NCBI GenBank assembly: GCA_937958295.1
Contig: CALFEY010000161.1
Coordinates: 1-16,100 of the forward strand
Origin: an uncultured Pseudomonadota bacterium
GTDB lineage: Bacteria; Pseudomonadota; Gammaproteobacteria; Burkholderiales; Casimicrobiaceae
DNA length: 16,100 nucleotides
Reading direction: 5' to 3'
Shown here: piece after piece, positions 1-8,474 of the stretch
Layout: every line of letters starts with the position of its first letter
Numbering within the stretch: the stretch's first letter is position 1
Notes under the pieces: model-generated
Told to the model about the DNA's origin: nothing
Seen by the model: only the letters and a program-made list of their open reading frames with translations
Database searches by the model: none
Made by a program: the position numbers and the translations under genes

Positions 1-887
1 TCGATGCGGCCGGCGCGGTGGAGGGACCGAGCGGACTTACCGTCGACACTCTCGGCGCGACCGTCGATTTCGGCGGAACCATCGACAACGCGGGGACCTT
101 AGACGGCGGACCCGCGCTGAGCTTGCTCGCTGCCAGGATTACCGGCGGCGGCCCGTACAAGGGCGACGCGCTCCTTATCAGTACCTTCGGCAATGCCAAC
201 AATCCGGTCAACGGCTCGCGGTTCCTCGCCAACGGGCTGCAACTGTTTCCAGGGACCGGAGCGAGCGTCGCGCTTACGCTAAACGACTACGGCGCGGGTC
301 CCCAGTTCCTGAACCTGAAGGTCAACGGCGATGCGTCCATCGCGATGCCCTCGGCGTGGCCTGCGGGCAGTGTCCTGCCGCCGAACAACGCGCCGCTAGC
401 GTTCGGGGGCACCCGTGCTCCCGGAGCGGGTGAGCCTGTCTTCGGCGGCGGCAGCATGATCATCCAGGCGGCCGGCGACATGACGGTGGTGGGCGGCACG
501 GCGGGGGACTTCGTGTTTCCCGGCGCGATCGCATTGATCGCCACCGGCACGCTGAACCTGAACGGCACGCTGATTAACCAGGGATGGACCACCACGGGCA
601 AGACGTTCCAGGGCGTTTTTTTCGAGTCGCCGAGGATCGTAAGCCCGGCGGGGACCATCCGCGTGCTCGCGAACAATCTCAACTGGATCAACTTCAGCAC
701 GCTGCCACATGCGGCGGTCAGGGCGTGGGCCCTCGCGCCGCAATCCAACGGCGGCGCGGCGTACGTCACCGCGGACGGCACCTTGCCGCATCTTAATACC
801 TACTCGGTGGTGTCCGAGGCCGCGGCCAATGGCGAGTGCTGGATCTGCCTCATCAGCACGCAGAGCGTCAACATGTACGGCCCGTAG
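1..887 (+). CDS. C-terminal part of a filamentous-haemagglutinin-like beta-helix exoprotein (5' end outside window)
   Basis: The reading frame is already open at the window edge (codons run from base 3), so this is the tail of a larger gene; a GTG at 18 is only an internal codon. About 295 residues are visible. They are rich in Gly, Asn, Thr and Ala with short beta-strand repeats such as 'GTIDNAGTLDGG' and 'GTLNLNGTLINQGW', the pattern of a right-handed beta-helix in large secreted adhesins of the two-partner-secretion type. No C-terminal translocator barrel is present, which argues against a classical autotransporter and fits export by a separate TpsB-type pore, not seen here. There is almost no Lys or Cys until the end, where a CWIC motif lies 12 to 16 residues before the stop. 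The gene converges on the TPR gene with 20 bases between the stops. Family assignment is from repeat style only; another large surface beta-helix protein is possible. Confidence 0.6.
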   Translation, partial: DAAGAVEGPSGLTVDTLGATVDFGGTIDNAGTLDGGPALSLLAARITGGGPYKGDALLISTFGNANNPVNGSRFLANGLQLFPGTGASVALTLNDYGAGPQFLNLKVNGDASIAMPSAWPAGSVLPPNNAPLAFGGTRAPGAGEPVFGGGSMIIQAAGDMTVVGGTAGDFVFPGAIALIATGTLNLNGTLINQGWTTTGKTFQGVFFESPRIVSPAGTIRVLANNLNWINFSTLPHAAVRAWALAPQSNGGAAYVTADGTLPHLNTYSVVSEAAANGECWICLISTQSVNMYGP

Positions 888-907
888 CGTGCGCGACGGG
901 GCCGGCC

Positions 908-2266
908 TCATGCGTTGACGCGCCGCCGGGCCAGCAGCGCCGCCCAGCGTGGATCACCGTGTAGGGCCGCGAAGCTCGGTTCGACCGCCAGCATCATCAC
1001 GCTCGGATCGCGCCGCGCGATGGCGTCGTGCAGATGCTCGAAGGCCCGGTCGAAGCGGCCGCAGCGGGTGGCCACGATGGCCAGTGCATAAGGGGAAATC
1101 GTGGCGGCGCCGAAGCGCGCGAGCGCGGCGGCCACCGTCACGTAGGCGCCGGCCACGTCGCCGGCCATTCCCTGTGCCGCGGCGAGACAGACGTAGGCGT
1201 TCGGGTGCTGCGGAGCGAGAGCGCACACGCGCTCGTACAGGCGAACCGCGGCGCCAGGGCTGCCCGTCTGCATGGCGATGAGGGCGGCCAATCCGGTTGC
1301 CGCGACATTGTCGGGAGCGAGATCGCGCATGCCGTCCAGTTCGGCCTGCGCATCGGCGAAGCGGCGCTGCGCAATGCGCAGGGTCACCATGTGCATGCGC
1401 GTGGTGAGATACTGCGGATCCAGCCGCCGCGCGAGCAGCAGCTCGTGTTGCGCGCGATCGAGCTCCGCGCGCGCCACGAGGTGACAGCCGAAGGCGGAGT
1501 GGCCGAAGGCCTGGTCGGGTGCGAGGGCGATCGCCCGCTCGAAGAGGATGTGTGCCGCCGGCCAGTCGTGCTCGAACTGGTGCAGCACGGCGGCGCGCAG
1601 GGCGTGAGCCGTTGCATGGCTTGCGTCCAGATCGAGAGCCCGCTGCAAGGCTTCTGCCGCATGGTCCGCGGCGGGCCCGGGATCGTGGTGCCAACCCGTG
1701 GCCAGATTGAGCCACGCGCGGCCCATGCCCACATGCGCGTCGATGTGGTCCGGCGACTCGCGCAGCGCGGCGTCGAAGCGGGCCAATGCGGCTTCGAGCG
1801 ACGCCTTCGAAAGCGGCTGGCGCAGGAAGTACTCTCCGCGCTCGACGAGGTCGCGAGCCCGCCGCGAGGCGACATTGCCATGGACATCCCGTCGGCGCAG
1901 CGTGGGAACGTAGCTGCCCACCGGTAGGCGAATCTCCAGTGTCGAGGCGCGACCCTCGCCGTCGTAGTAGCGCGCGAGTCGCTGACGCAGGCGGCGCACT
2001 TCCACGCGCACGATGGTGTCGCGCGCCGGATCGAACGCGTCGGCCCCGCGCGCGAACACCTCGATCGCCAGCACCTGCTCCTTCAGGGCGCCGACGTTGC
2101 CGGTGATCGCCTGCTCGACGATGTGCCGCAGGAGCTGCTGGTGGCGAGGCGACGGCCGGAACGAACGGCTGCGCGTGATGCGTGCGAGCTCGGCCTGGAT
2201 CAGCGCGGGCGCGATGCCGGCGACGATCAGGGCGGTATGGTCGACAAGTTCATCATCGTCAGGCAT
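908..2266 (-). CDS. wHTH-like N-terminal domain plus TPR repeat protein (putative regulator)
   Basis: A 452-residue protein without signal peptide or membrane segment, hence cytoplasmic. Residues about 22-122 match the winged-helix-like module found at the N-terminus of many proteobacterial TPR and adenylate-cyclase-type regulators: 'FRPSPRHQQLLRHIVEQ', then 'LKEQVLAIEVFAR', 'FDPARDTIVRVEVRRLRQRL' and 'IRLPVGSYVP'. Residues about 140-445 are helical tandem TPR units with the usual small-residue spacing, for example 'ALARFDAALRESPDHIDAHV' and 'ALQRALDLDASHATAHALRA'. Such proteins are thought to bind DNA or partner proteins, but no target is known here. No cyclase or kinase domain is attached. 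The ATG at 2266 lacks a clear Shine-Dalgarno; it was chosen because the conserved module begins about 20 residues later. The gene is divergent from the SGNH esterase (90 bases apart), which makes that gene a natural candidate target. The domain call is good; the regulatory role is inference. Confidence 0.85.
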   Translation of the reverse strand: MPDDDELVDHTALIVAGIAPALIQAELARITRSRSFRPSPRHQQLLRHIVEQAITGNVGALKEQVLAIEVFARGADAFDPARDTIVRVEVRRLRQRLARYYDGEGRASTLEIRLPVGSYVPTLRRRDVHGNVASRRARDLVERGEYFLRQPLSKASLEAALARFDAALRESPDHIDAHVGMGRAWLNLATGWHHDPGPAADHAAEALQRALDLDASHATAHALRAAVLHQFEHDWPAAHILFERAIALAPDQAFGHSAFGCHLVARAELDRAQHELLLARRLDPQYLTTRMHMVTLRIAQRRFADAQAELDGMRDLAPDNVAATGLAALIAMQTGSPGAAVRLYERVCALAPQHPNAYVCLAAAQGMAGDVAGAYVTVAAALARFGAATISPYALAIVATRCGRFDRAFEHLHDAIARRDPSVMMLAVEPSFAALHGDPRWAALLARRRVNA

Positions 2267-2345
2267 GGTACGACGAGAGAAGGCCGCGGCGCGGTTCCCC
2301 AGTGTAGCCTACGGGGCGGCCTCGGCGTGTCGGACCAAAAGACGC

Positions 2346-2350
2346 GGGAG
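2346..2350 (+). promoter_or_regulatory. Ribosome binding site deciding the esterase start
   Basis: GGGAG lies six bases before the ATG at 2357. The alternative ATG at 2399 has no purine-rich stretch at suitable distance. This favours the longer signal peptide. Confidence 0.5.
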
Positions 2351-2356
2351 CGAACG

Positions 2357-3532
2357 ATGCGGCGGAAGAACGAGCACGGCGTGCCACGCACGCTGGCGAT
2401 GAGCAGAACCATATGGGCACTGACCGCGAGCGCATGGCTCGCGGCGGGCTGCGGCGGCGGCGATGGCGACGGCTCTCCTGCGCCGGAAGCGGCAGCGCCC
2501 CCGGCCCCGCTCGCCGTCGTGGTGCTCGGGGATTCGATCGCGTCCGGCGAAGGGATCAACTACGGCTACGTGTATTCCACGGACACGCCCAACGAGTGGT
2601 ACGGCGGCACCGACGATCCCACGTGGCAGGGCGACTATCAACTGTGCCATGACTCCGACCAGGCGTATGGCGACGTGCTGGCTCCGATGATCGGGGCCAA
2701 GCTGACCAAGTTCGCGTGCACGGGATCGACCTACGACAACGGCATCGCCTTCGACCGCCGCTACGGCGGCGCGCTGTATCGTCCCGCGCAGTTCGGCAAC
2801 TGGCTCGGCCAGACCAACCTCAACCAAGCCTACGACGATGCCAAGCCGGACGTCGTGATCATCACGCTCGGTGCCGACGACGTGAGCTTCGCCGACATCT
2901 TCACCTTCTGCGCGACAGGCTATACCGATGCTGCGCAGGTGGCGGCTATCGCCACGATGCCCGACCGGTCGCGGCACTTGAAGGCCAACTTCGCCAAGCG
3001 ATTCCCTTCCAAGGAGGCCTGGCAGGCACGCGCTCCGCGCGCGAGCTCCTCGTCGTACTGCACGGCCGCCAATCCCGGCGCGCCGATCATCAGCCTCTTT
3101 TGGGATCCGATCAACAGCGGGCTCATCGCCGGCCATTACAAGAGCCTCGTCGCGGCGATCAAGGCACGCGGCGAGAAGGCAGGCAAGGTACCCCGCATCA
3201 TCTTCACCACCTACCACCAGCCACTGCCGAACCCGAGCCAGTCGGATGAGTGTCTCGACATGGGCGACATCGAGCGCGACGAGACCGATTACCTCATCTC
3301 GCTGCAGAACACGCTGAAGCAGACGCTCATCGATGCGGTGACCGGATTGGACGGCGTGTCCGTGGCGGATATCTCCGGCGTGGTGGCCGGGCACGAGTAC
3401 TGCACGAGCGACCCCTGGGCCTACGGGCTCAGCGTGCTCCTGCACAACGATGCGAGCCTCGCCCCCTTCCACCCGACCCCGCAAGGGCAGGCGGCGATCG
3501 CGGCCGTGCTGAAGCAGAGCTTCGGACCGTAG
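2357..3532 (+). CDS. Lipoprotein SGNH/GDSL-type hydrolase (SEST-like esterase/lipase)
   Basis: A 391-residue secreted ester hydrolase. The N-terminus has a basic region, a hydrophobic stretch and lipobox LAAGC, with Cys32 as the lipid anchor, followed by a Gly/Asp/Pro-rich linker. SGNH blocks are visible: GDS at 58-60 (nucleophile Ser60 in 'VVLGDSIASGEG'), 'CTGST' around Gly123, 'TLGADDVSF' at 170-178, and 'FHPTPQGQ' with His372. There is no Asp three residues before that His, as in Ser-His dyad enzymes of the Streptomyces scabies esterase type. Six cysteines besides the lipidated one (97, 121, 185, 235, 299, 349) fit three disulfides, again as in that family. Block III reads GADD where GxND is usual, so the oxyanion Asn is replaced by Asp. 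The frame stays open upstream to 2123, but that part lies opposite the TPR gene; ATG 2357 has an RBS and ATG 2399 is the alternative. The substrate cannot be told. Confidence 0.85.
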   Translation: MRRKNEHGVPRTLAMSRTIWALTASAWLAAGCGGGDGDGSPAPEAAAPPAPLAVVVLGDSIASGEGINYGYVYSTDTPNEWYGGTDDPTWQGDYQLCHDSDQAYGDVLAPMIGAKLTKFACTGSTYDNGIAFDRRYGGALYRPAQFGNWLGQTNLNQAYDDAKPDVVIITLGADDVSFADIFTFCATGYTDAAQVAAIATMPDRSRHLKANFAKRFPSKEAWQARAPRASSSSYCTAANPGAPIISLFWDPINSGLIAGHYKSLVAAIKARGEKAGKVPRIIFTTYHQPLPNPSQSDECLDMGDIERDETDYLISLQNTLKQTLIDAVTGLDGVSVADISGVVAGHEYCTSDPWAYGLSVLLHNDASLAPFHPTPQGQAAIAAVLKQSFGP

Positions 3533-3582
3533 CGCGGCTGGTCGATGCGCGGCGCGCCGGTCGTGCGTGCCTGATGCCCACG

Positions 3583-3601
3583 GGGCCGCAGCGCGCGGCC
3601 C
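3583..3601. terminator. GC-rich hairpin between convergent genes, possible bidirectional terminator
   Basis: GGGCCGC (3583-3589), loop AGCGC, GCGGCCC (3595-3601) form a perfect 7-bp stem midway between the converging stops of the esterase and the TolC-like gene. No T-run follows on either strand, so it is not a canonical intrinsic terminator. In DNA this GC-rich such stems also arise by chance. Confidence 0.3.
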
Positions 3602-3616
3602 GCCGGCGGACGACCG

Positions 3617-5023
3617 TCAGGGCGTCCCCAGGTCGGCATTCACCGAGCGCAGTTCCTCGTCGGTGAGCTCGCCGGCGGCCCGGGCCAGAGCCAGCCGATC
3701 GAGCAGCACCTGGACCTTGGCCTGCGCGAGCTCGCGCTCGGCGCGGAACAGGTCGGCCTGCGCATTGAGCAGATCGAGCGTCGTGCGGGCGCCGACCTCG
3801 CGGCCCATCTCCGTGGCATCGACGCGCAATCGTGCCGAGGCGATGGCCCGCTCGTAAGCGGGAATGCGCGACATGCCTCCCGTGGCCCCGAGCCAGGCGC
3901 CACGCGTGTCGCGCGCCACTGCCCGGCGGGTGGCCTCCACGTCGTAGCGCGCCTTCTCGGCGAGCGCGACGGCCTCGTCGCTGCGCGCCGAGCGCATGCC
4001 GCCGGTGTACAGCGGAATGGATAGCTGTACCCCGATGACGCTCGTGCTGCCGCTGACGATCCCCGTGCCGCCATAGGCGCTGCTTCCGGAGACGCGATCG
4101 CCGCCTGCCTGGGCAATCAGCGAGAGCGTCGGCGCAGCCTGGGCCGACCATTTGTCGATCTCCTGCTGGGCGATGTCGCGCGTGAGCGCCTGCAACGCGA
4201 CTTCCGGGCTCGCCCGGTCGGTCTTGCCGAGCCACTGCTCGAGGTGACCCGCGGGAAACGGGCGCAGTCCGCGGCTCGCCACGACGCGCCGCAGGGCGTC
4301 TGCCGGCAGCCCCGTGAGGTCGGTGAACGTCGCCTGGGCAAGGGCCAGCGCGTCATGCGCCGCACTCTCGCGCGCCACGACGGCATCGTGTCTCGCCTGG
4401 GCCTCGTCGCGGTCGGTGACCGGCAGCTTGCCCTCGTCGTAGATCCCTTGCGCCACTTCCAGCGCGCGGGCCGCGGCGGCACGCTGCCGCTGCGTTTCCG
4501 TCAGCGCGTCGTCGGCAAGCAGCACGGCAAAGTAGGCTCGCGCGGTGCGGAGCATGAGATCGCTGCGCGCGAGCTTGAGTGCCACTTCCGCGCGATCCGC
4601 CGACAGCGAGAGCTGCCGCGCACTGGCTCGCCGCTCCGCGTTGTAGAGCGGCTGCTCGGCGGTGATCTTCCAGCCCGAGGCCGTGCCATCGCCGATGTCG
4701 GTGCGGAAGTCCGCGCCGTTGACGGTTCCCAAGCCCGGGGCGGTGAACTGGGCGCCCGCTGTGTTCTGGATGAGCGCGCCGTAGCCGACCGTGCCGCCTA
4801 CGGTGATCGTGGGCAGGGACAGCGCGCGTCCCTGCCGGCTGCGCGCGGCGCCCGCATCCAGCTCCGCGCGCGCGGCGGCGAGCACCGGATCGTGGCGCTG
4901 CGCGGCCTCCCATGCCGCCATGAGGTCCACGTCCGCGTGCGCGAGCGTGGGCAGCGCGAGTCCCGTGACGAGCATCAGGAGATGCCGCACGCACGGGCGG
5001 GCGGCGGGGGCGCGGGGGCGCAT
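3617..5023 (-). CDS. TolC-family outer membrane efflux channel protein
   Basis: A 468-residue precursor, the usual size for TolC/OprM-family subunits. The N-terminus carries a signal peptide with probable cleavage after AHA (residue 30), and no lipobox. The mature protein starts 'DVDLMAAWEAAQRHDPVLAAARAE', the classic first helix. It has two homologous halves of long Ala/Arg/Glu-rich helices separated by beta segments ('LSLPTITVGGTVGYG' and 'APTLSLIAQAGG'), plus 'VQLSIPLYTGGMRSARSDEA' and 'TTLDLLNAQADLFRAERELAQAKVQVL' near the end. It would form the trimeric outer-membrane duct for the RND pump encoded just upstream. It is last in the leftward operon, 17 bases after DUF2892. The frame stays open to 5155, but that extension overlaps DUF2892, so the ATG at 5023 before the signal peptide is chosen. 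The transported compound is not visible from the sequence. Confidence 0.93.
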   Translation of the reverse strand: MRPRAPAARPCVRHLLMLVTGLALPTLAHADVDLMAAWEAAQRHDPVLAAARAELDAGAARSRQGRALSLPTITVGGTVGYGALIQNTAGAQFTAPGLGTVNGADFRTDIGDGTASGWKITAEQPLYNAERRASARQLSLSADRAEVALKLARSDLMLRTARAYFAVLLADDALTETQRQRAAAARALEVAQGIYDEGKLPVTDRDEAQARHDAVVARESAAHDALALAQATFTDLTGLPADALRRVVASRGLRPFPAGHLEQWLGKTDRASPEVALQALTRDIAQQEIDKWSAQAAPTLSLIAQAGGDRVSGSSAYGGTGIVSGSTSVIGVQLSIPLYTGGMRSARSDEAVALAEKARYDVEATRRAVARDTRGAWLGATGGMSRIPAYERAIASARLRVDATEMGREVGARTTLDLLNAQADLFRAERELAQAKVQVLLDRLALARAAGELTDEELRSVNADLGTP

Positions 5024-5040
5024 GGCGTCTGTCCGAATGG

Positions 5041-5250
5041 TCAAGGGCCCGGCTGCACGCCGACCTTGCGCAGGATCGACTCCATGAGGCACCAGCGCGT
5101 GACCCCGCTCTGGAGGAGGTTGATGCCCACGAACGCGGTGAAGGCGAGCCACCACGAACTGACGAAGAGCGGGCTCTCGCGCACGCCCAGGGCGAGCGAG
5201 ACGAGGATGAAGCTGCCGGCGACGATGCGGACGATCTGCCAGGTGGTCAT
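5041..5250 (-). CDS. DUF2892 / YgaP-type small transmembrane protein
   Basis: A 69-residue inner-membrane protein with two predicted membrane segments (about 6-22 and 31-47) and a short C-terminal tail 'VTRWCLMESILRKVGV'. The pattern 'RIVAGSFILVSLALG ... LAFTAFVGINLLQSG' followed by Cys and 'LRK.GV' is that of DUF2892, the domain that also forms the membrane part of rhodanese YgaP. The usual Cys-Pro after the second helix is Cys-Leu here (Cys54). The ATG overlaps the RND stop as ATGA, and GGAG lies 8 bases before it on the minus strand (5259-5262 on plus), so start and coupling are clear. There is no rhodanese domain. Placement inside an RND operon controlled by an ArsR protein suggests an accessory role in the same stress response, possibly sulfur- or thiol-related by analogy with YgaP; that is inference. 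Confidence 0.85.
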   Translation of the reverse strand: MTTWQIVRIVAGSFILVSLALGVRESPLFVSSWWLAFTAFVGINLLQSGVTRWCLMESILRKVGVQPGP

Positions 5251-8200
5251 GTCGGGTTCTCCGGAAGAGCCGCGTGCTTGCGGCGATAGGCGACGTAGTA
5301 GAGCAGCGGGATCACGACGAGCGTCAGGAGCGTCGAGACCAGGATGCCGAAGATCAGCGAGACGGCGAGCCCGTTGAAGATGGGATCGTCGAGAATGAAG
5401 AAGGCGCCCAGCATCGCGGCCAGCGCGGTCAGCGCGATGGGTTGCGCGCGGATCACTGCCGAGCGCACGACCGCAGCCTCGAACGGCACCCCTTGGTCCA
5501 CCTGCAGGTTGATGAAATCCACGAGCAGGATCGAGTTGCGCACGATGATCCCCGCGAGGGCGATCATGCCGATCATCGACGTGGCGGTGAATTGCGCTCC
5601 GAGAAGCGCATGCCCCGGCATCACGCCGATGATGGTGAGCGGGATCGGTGCCATGATGATGAGCGGCGTGAGGTACGAGCCGAACTGGGCCACCACGAGA
5701 AGGTAGATCAGCACCAGCCCCACGGCGTAGGCGAGACCCATGTCGCGAAAGGTCTCGTAGGTGACCTGCCACTCGCCGTCCCACTTGATGCTGTAGCCGC
5801 GGTAAGGGTCGTCGGGCTGGCTCACGAAGTGCTCGACGAGGTTGCCGCCGCCGGGCATGGGCAGCGCGAGAATCGCCGGGCGCACGGCGAACATGCCGTA
5901 GAGCGGACTGTCGATGCGGCCGGCGGTGTCGCCGACGACGTATTGCACCGGCAGCAGATCCTTGTGGTAGCGGGGTTGCTCGCGCAGGCCGTCGCGATCC
6001 ACATCCACGACTTCGCGCAGCGGAACGAGCTTGCCGCCGGTGCCGCGTACGGACAGTTGCAGCAGGGCATCGAGGTCGGTCTGCGCGGCGTCCGGCAGCT
6101 GCACGCGGATCGGCGCGGGAAACTTGGAGGCATCGCGCAAATAGGTGACGTCGTCACCGCCCAGCCCGGCACGCAGCGTGGCGATGACATCGTCCTGCCG
6201 CACGCCGGCCAGCGCCGCCTTGGCGCGGTCGAGGCTGACCATCACGCGCTGTGCCGGCGCGATCGCGCTCACGTCGGCGTCGACCACGCCCGCTTGCTTG
6301 CGCAACGCGTTCTCGACGGCGCGGGCCACGGCGATCCGCCCGGCGTCGTCGGGCCCGTAAATCTCGGCGACGATCGGGGCGAGCACGGGCGGTCCGGGTG
6401 GGACCTCCACGATCTTCACCCGCGCCCCGGCCTTGTCGGCGATGCGCGTGAGCGCGGGACGCACACGGGTGGCGATGGCATGGCTCTGATCGTGGCGATG
6501 CGCCTTGTCGACGAGGTTCACCTGCAGGTCGCCGACGTCGTGGCCCTGCCGCAGGTAATACTGCCTGACGAGGCCATTGAAGCTGATGGGCGCGGAGGTT
6601 CCCGCAAAGGCCTGGTAGTCGGACACTTCGGGCACGGTGGCAAGGTAGGCGCCCATCTCGCGCAGCACCGCGGCCGTGCGCTCCAGCGAGGCGTCGGCGG
6701 GCATGTCGACCACGACCTGGAACTCCGACTTGTTGTCGAAGGGCAGCATCTTCATCACCACGAGCTGTGCCACCGGCAGCGCGAGCGACAGGACGATAAG
6801 GCCGCCGATGCCGAGCCACAGGAGGAGCCGGTTGCGCGCGCTGCGGCCATTGGTGACGAAAGGTGCGAACGCACGCTCGAACAACGGCGCGAGGCGCGTG
6901 GCGATGCCGTTCCCCCCGTCCGCGTGGGCGTGGGCAAGGAGGCGTCGCGCGAGCCAGGGCGTGACCGTGAAGGCGATGGCGAGCGAGAGCAGCATCCCCA
7001 TGCTGGCGTTGATGGGAATGGGGCTCATGTACGGCCCCATCAAGCCGCTGACGAAGGCCATGGGCAGCAGTGCCGCGATCACGGCCAGCGTGGCAAGCAC
7101 GGTCGGCCCGCCCACTTCGTCGACGGCCTGCGGGATGACATCCGTGAGCGGCCGCGATGGGTCCAGGCCGCGGTGGCGATGAATGTTCTCCACGACCACG
7201 ATGGCGTCGTCGACAAGGATTCCGATGGAGAAGATCAAGGCGAACAGCGAGACCCGGTTCAGGGTGAAGCCGTAGGCCCACGAGGCGAACAGGGTCGCCA
7301 TGAGCGTGAGGACCACGGCCGTGCCCACGATGATCGCCTCGCGCCAGCCCAGTGCAAAGAGCACCAAGGCGACGACACTGGCCGTGGCGAACACGAGCTT
7401 CTGGATGAGCTTCATTGCCTTGTCGTTGGCCGTGGCACCGTAGTTGCGGGTGACGGCCACCTCGACGTTGGGCGGGATCACGGCGTTGCGCAGGCTGTCG
7501 ACGCGGCGGATCACGGCATCGGCCACGTCCACTGCGTTCTGGCCCGGCTTCTTGGTGATGCTCATGATCACCGCGGGATACTCCTGCGCATCCTTGCCGG
7601 CCGTGCCGTACCACACGTAGTGCTCGGGCAGCGGCGGGCCATCGTCGATCTCCGCGACCTGGCCGAGATGGACCGGCGCACCATTGCGCGTGGCGACGAT
7701 GAGCGTGGAGAGGTCGCGGGCATCGGTGATGAAAGGTCCGGCGTCCACGCGGACGGTGCGGTCGCCGGCCACGAGGTCGCCGATGGGCGCGCCGTTGTTC
7801 GCCGAGACGAGCGCCGCGCGAAGATCGGACACCGTCACGCCCGCGGCGCTCATGCGCGGCGGATCGAGGCGGACGTTGATAGCGCGGCGGGGGCCGCCGA
7901 TGGTCTGGATCTCGCGCGTTCCCGCTACGCGCTTCAGGTCGGCCTCGATCGCGTGCGCTACGCGCTCGAGCCCGCTGCTGCCCGTTGCCGCGTCCTTGGC
8001 GCGCAGCGCGAGCGTCACGATGGGCACGTCGTCGATGCCTTTCGGCTTTACGATGGGGGTGAGCGTGCCCAGGTTGCGTGGAAGCCAGTCCTGATTCGAC
8101 AAGATCGTGTCATGCAGGCTCACCAACGCAGTGATGCGCGGCACGCCTACCTTGAACTGCACGGTGACGACGGCGAGGCCGGGGCGCGACACCGACATGA

Positions 8201-8474
8201 CGTGCTCCACGTCGGCGATTCGCGCGATCACCTGCTCGGCGGGAGCGGCGACCATCTGCTCCACGTCCGCCGCGGAGGCGCCGGGAAATGGGATCAGCAC
8301 GTTCGCCATCGTCACGTTGATCTGTGGCTCCTCCTCGCGTGGGGTGACGAGCACCGCGAACAGACCCGCCAGGAGCGCAACGAGCGCCAGCAGCGGTGTG
8401 ATCTGTGCCGACTGGAAATAGCGCGCGATACGGCCCGAGAGGCCGAGCGGCGCGAGAGGCGATGGGTTGTTCAT
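5247..8474 (-). CDS. RND-family efflux transporter, inner membrane permease (AcrB/HAE-like)
   Basis: A 1075-residue proton-driven pump subunit of full family length. It shows TM1 at about 24-44, a first periplasmic loop (about 45-350) with pore-domain motifs ('FPGASAADVEQMVAAPAE' at 63-80), TMs 2-6 from about 358, a second periplasmic loop from about 590 to 900, and TMs 8-12 to the end. TM4 carries 'GILVDDAIVVVEN' with Asp422-Asp423, the proton-relay pair of the hydrophobe/amphiphile-type (HAE) pumps, unlike the single acidic residues of CusA-type metal pumps. TM11 has 'GIIVRNSILLVDF'. The start overlaps the adaptor stop and the stop overlaps the DUF2892 start, both as ATGA, which implies translational coupling; it has no RBS of its own. 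It works with the adaptor and the TolC-like channel as a tripartite exporter. The substrate is unknown. ArsR control hints at metal(loid), tin-organic, sulfide or similar inducers. Confidence 0.95.
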   Translation of the reverse strand: MNNPSPLAPLGLSGRIARYFQSAQITPLLALVALLAGLFAVLVTPREEEPQINVTMANVLIPFPGASAADVEQMVAAPAEQVIARIADVEHVMSVSRPGLAVVTVQFKVGVPRITALVSLHDTILSNQDWLPRNLGTLTPIVKPKGIDDVPIVTLALRAKDAATGSSGLERVAHAIEADLKRVAGTREIQTIGGPRRAINVRLDPPRMSAAGVTVSDLRAALVSANNGAPIGDLVAGDRTVRVDAGPFITDARDLSTLIVATRNGAPVHLGQVAEIDDGPPLPEHYVWYGTAGKDAQEYPAVIMSITKKPGQNAVDVADAVIRRVDSLRNAVIPPNVEVAVTRNYGATANDKAMKLIQKLVFATASVVALVLFALGWREAIIVGTAVVLTLMATLFASWAYGFTLNRVSLFALIFSIGILVDDAIVVVENIHRHRGLDPSRPLTDVIPQAVDEVGGPTVLATLAVIAALLPMAFVSGLMGPYMSPIPINASMGMLLSLAIAFTVTPWLARRLLAHAHADGGNGIATRLAPLFERAFAPFVTNGRSARNRLLLWLGIGGLIVLSLALPVAQLVVMKMLPFDNKSEFQVVVDMPADASLERTAAVLREMGAYLATVPEVSDYQAFAGTSAPISFNGLVRQYYLRQGHDVGDLQVNLVDKAHRHDQSHAIATRVRPALTRIADKAGARVKIVEVPPGPPVLAPIVAEIYGPDDAGRIAVARAVENALRKQAGVVDADVSAIAPAQRVMVSLDRAKAALAGVRQDDVIATLRAGLGGDDVTYLRDASKFPAPIRVQLPDAAQTDLDALLQLSVRGTGGKLVPLREVVDVDRDGLREQPRYHKDLLPVQYVVGDTAGRIDSPLYGMFAVRPAILALPMPGGGNLVEHFVSQPDDPYRGYSIKWDGEWQVTYETFRDMGLAYAVGLVLIYLLVVAQFGSYLTPLIIMAPIPLTIIGVMPGHALLGAQFTATSMIGMIALAGIIVRNSILLVDFINLQVDQGVPFEAAVVRSAVIRAQPIALTALAAMLGAFFILDDPIFNGLAVSLIFGILVSTLLTLVVIPLLYYVAYRRKHAALPENPT

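Noticed and set aside
2237..2290. Plus-strand frame with 'KFIIVRHGTTREGRG', resembling the RHG motif of histidine phosphatases
   Set aside because: It is antisense to the start of the TPR gene, stays phosphatase-like for only about 15 residues and then runs into the esterase leader. None of the other phosphatase motifs follow.
2309..3484. 391-codon minus frame opposite the esterase
   Set aside because: No recognisable domain, whereas the plus strand shows signal peptide, lipobox and SGNH blocks.
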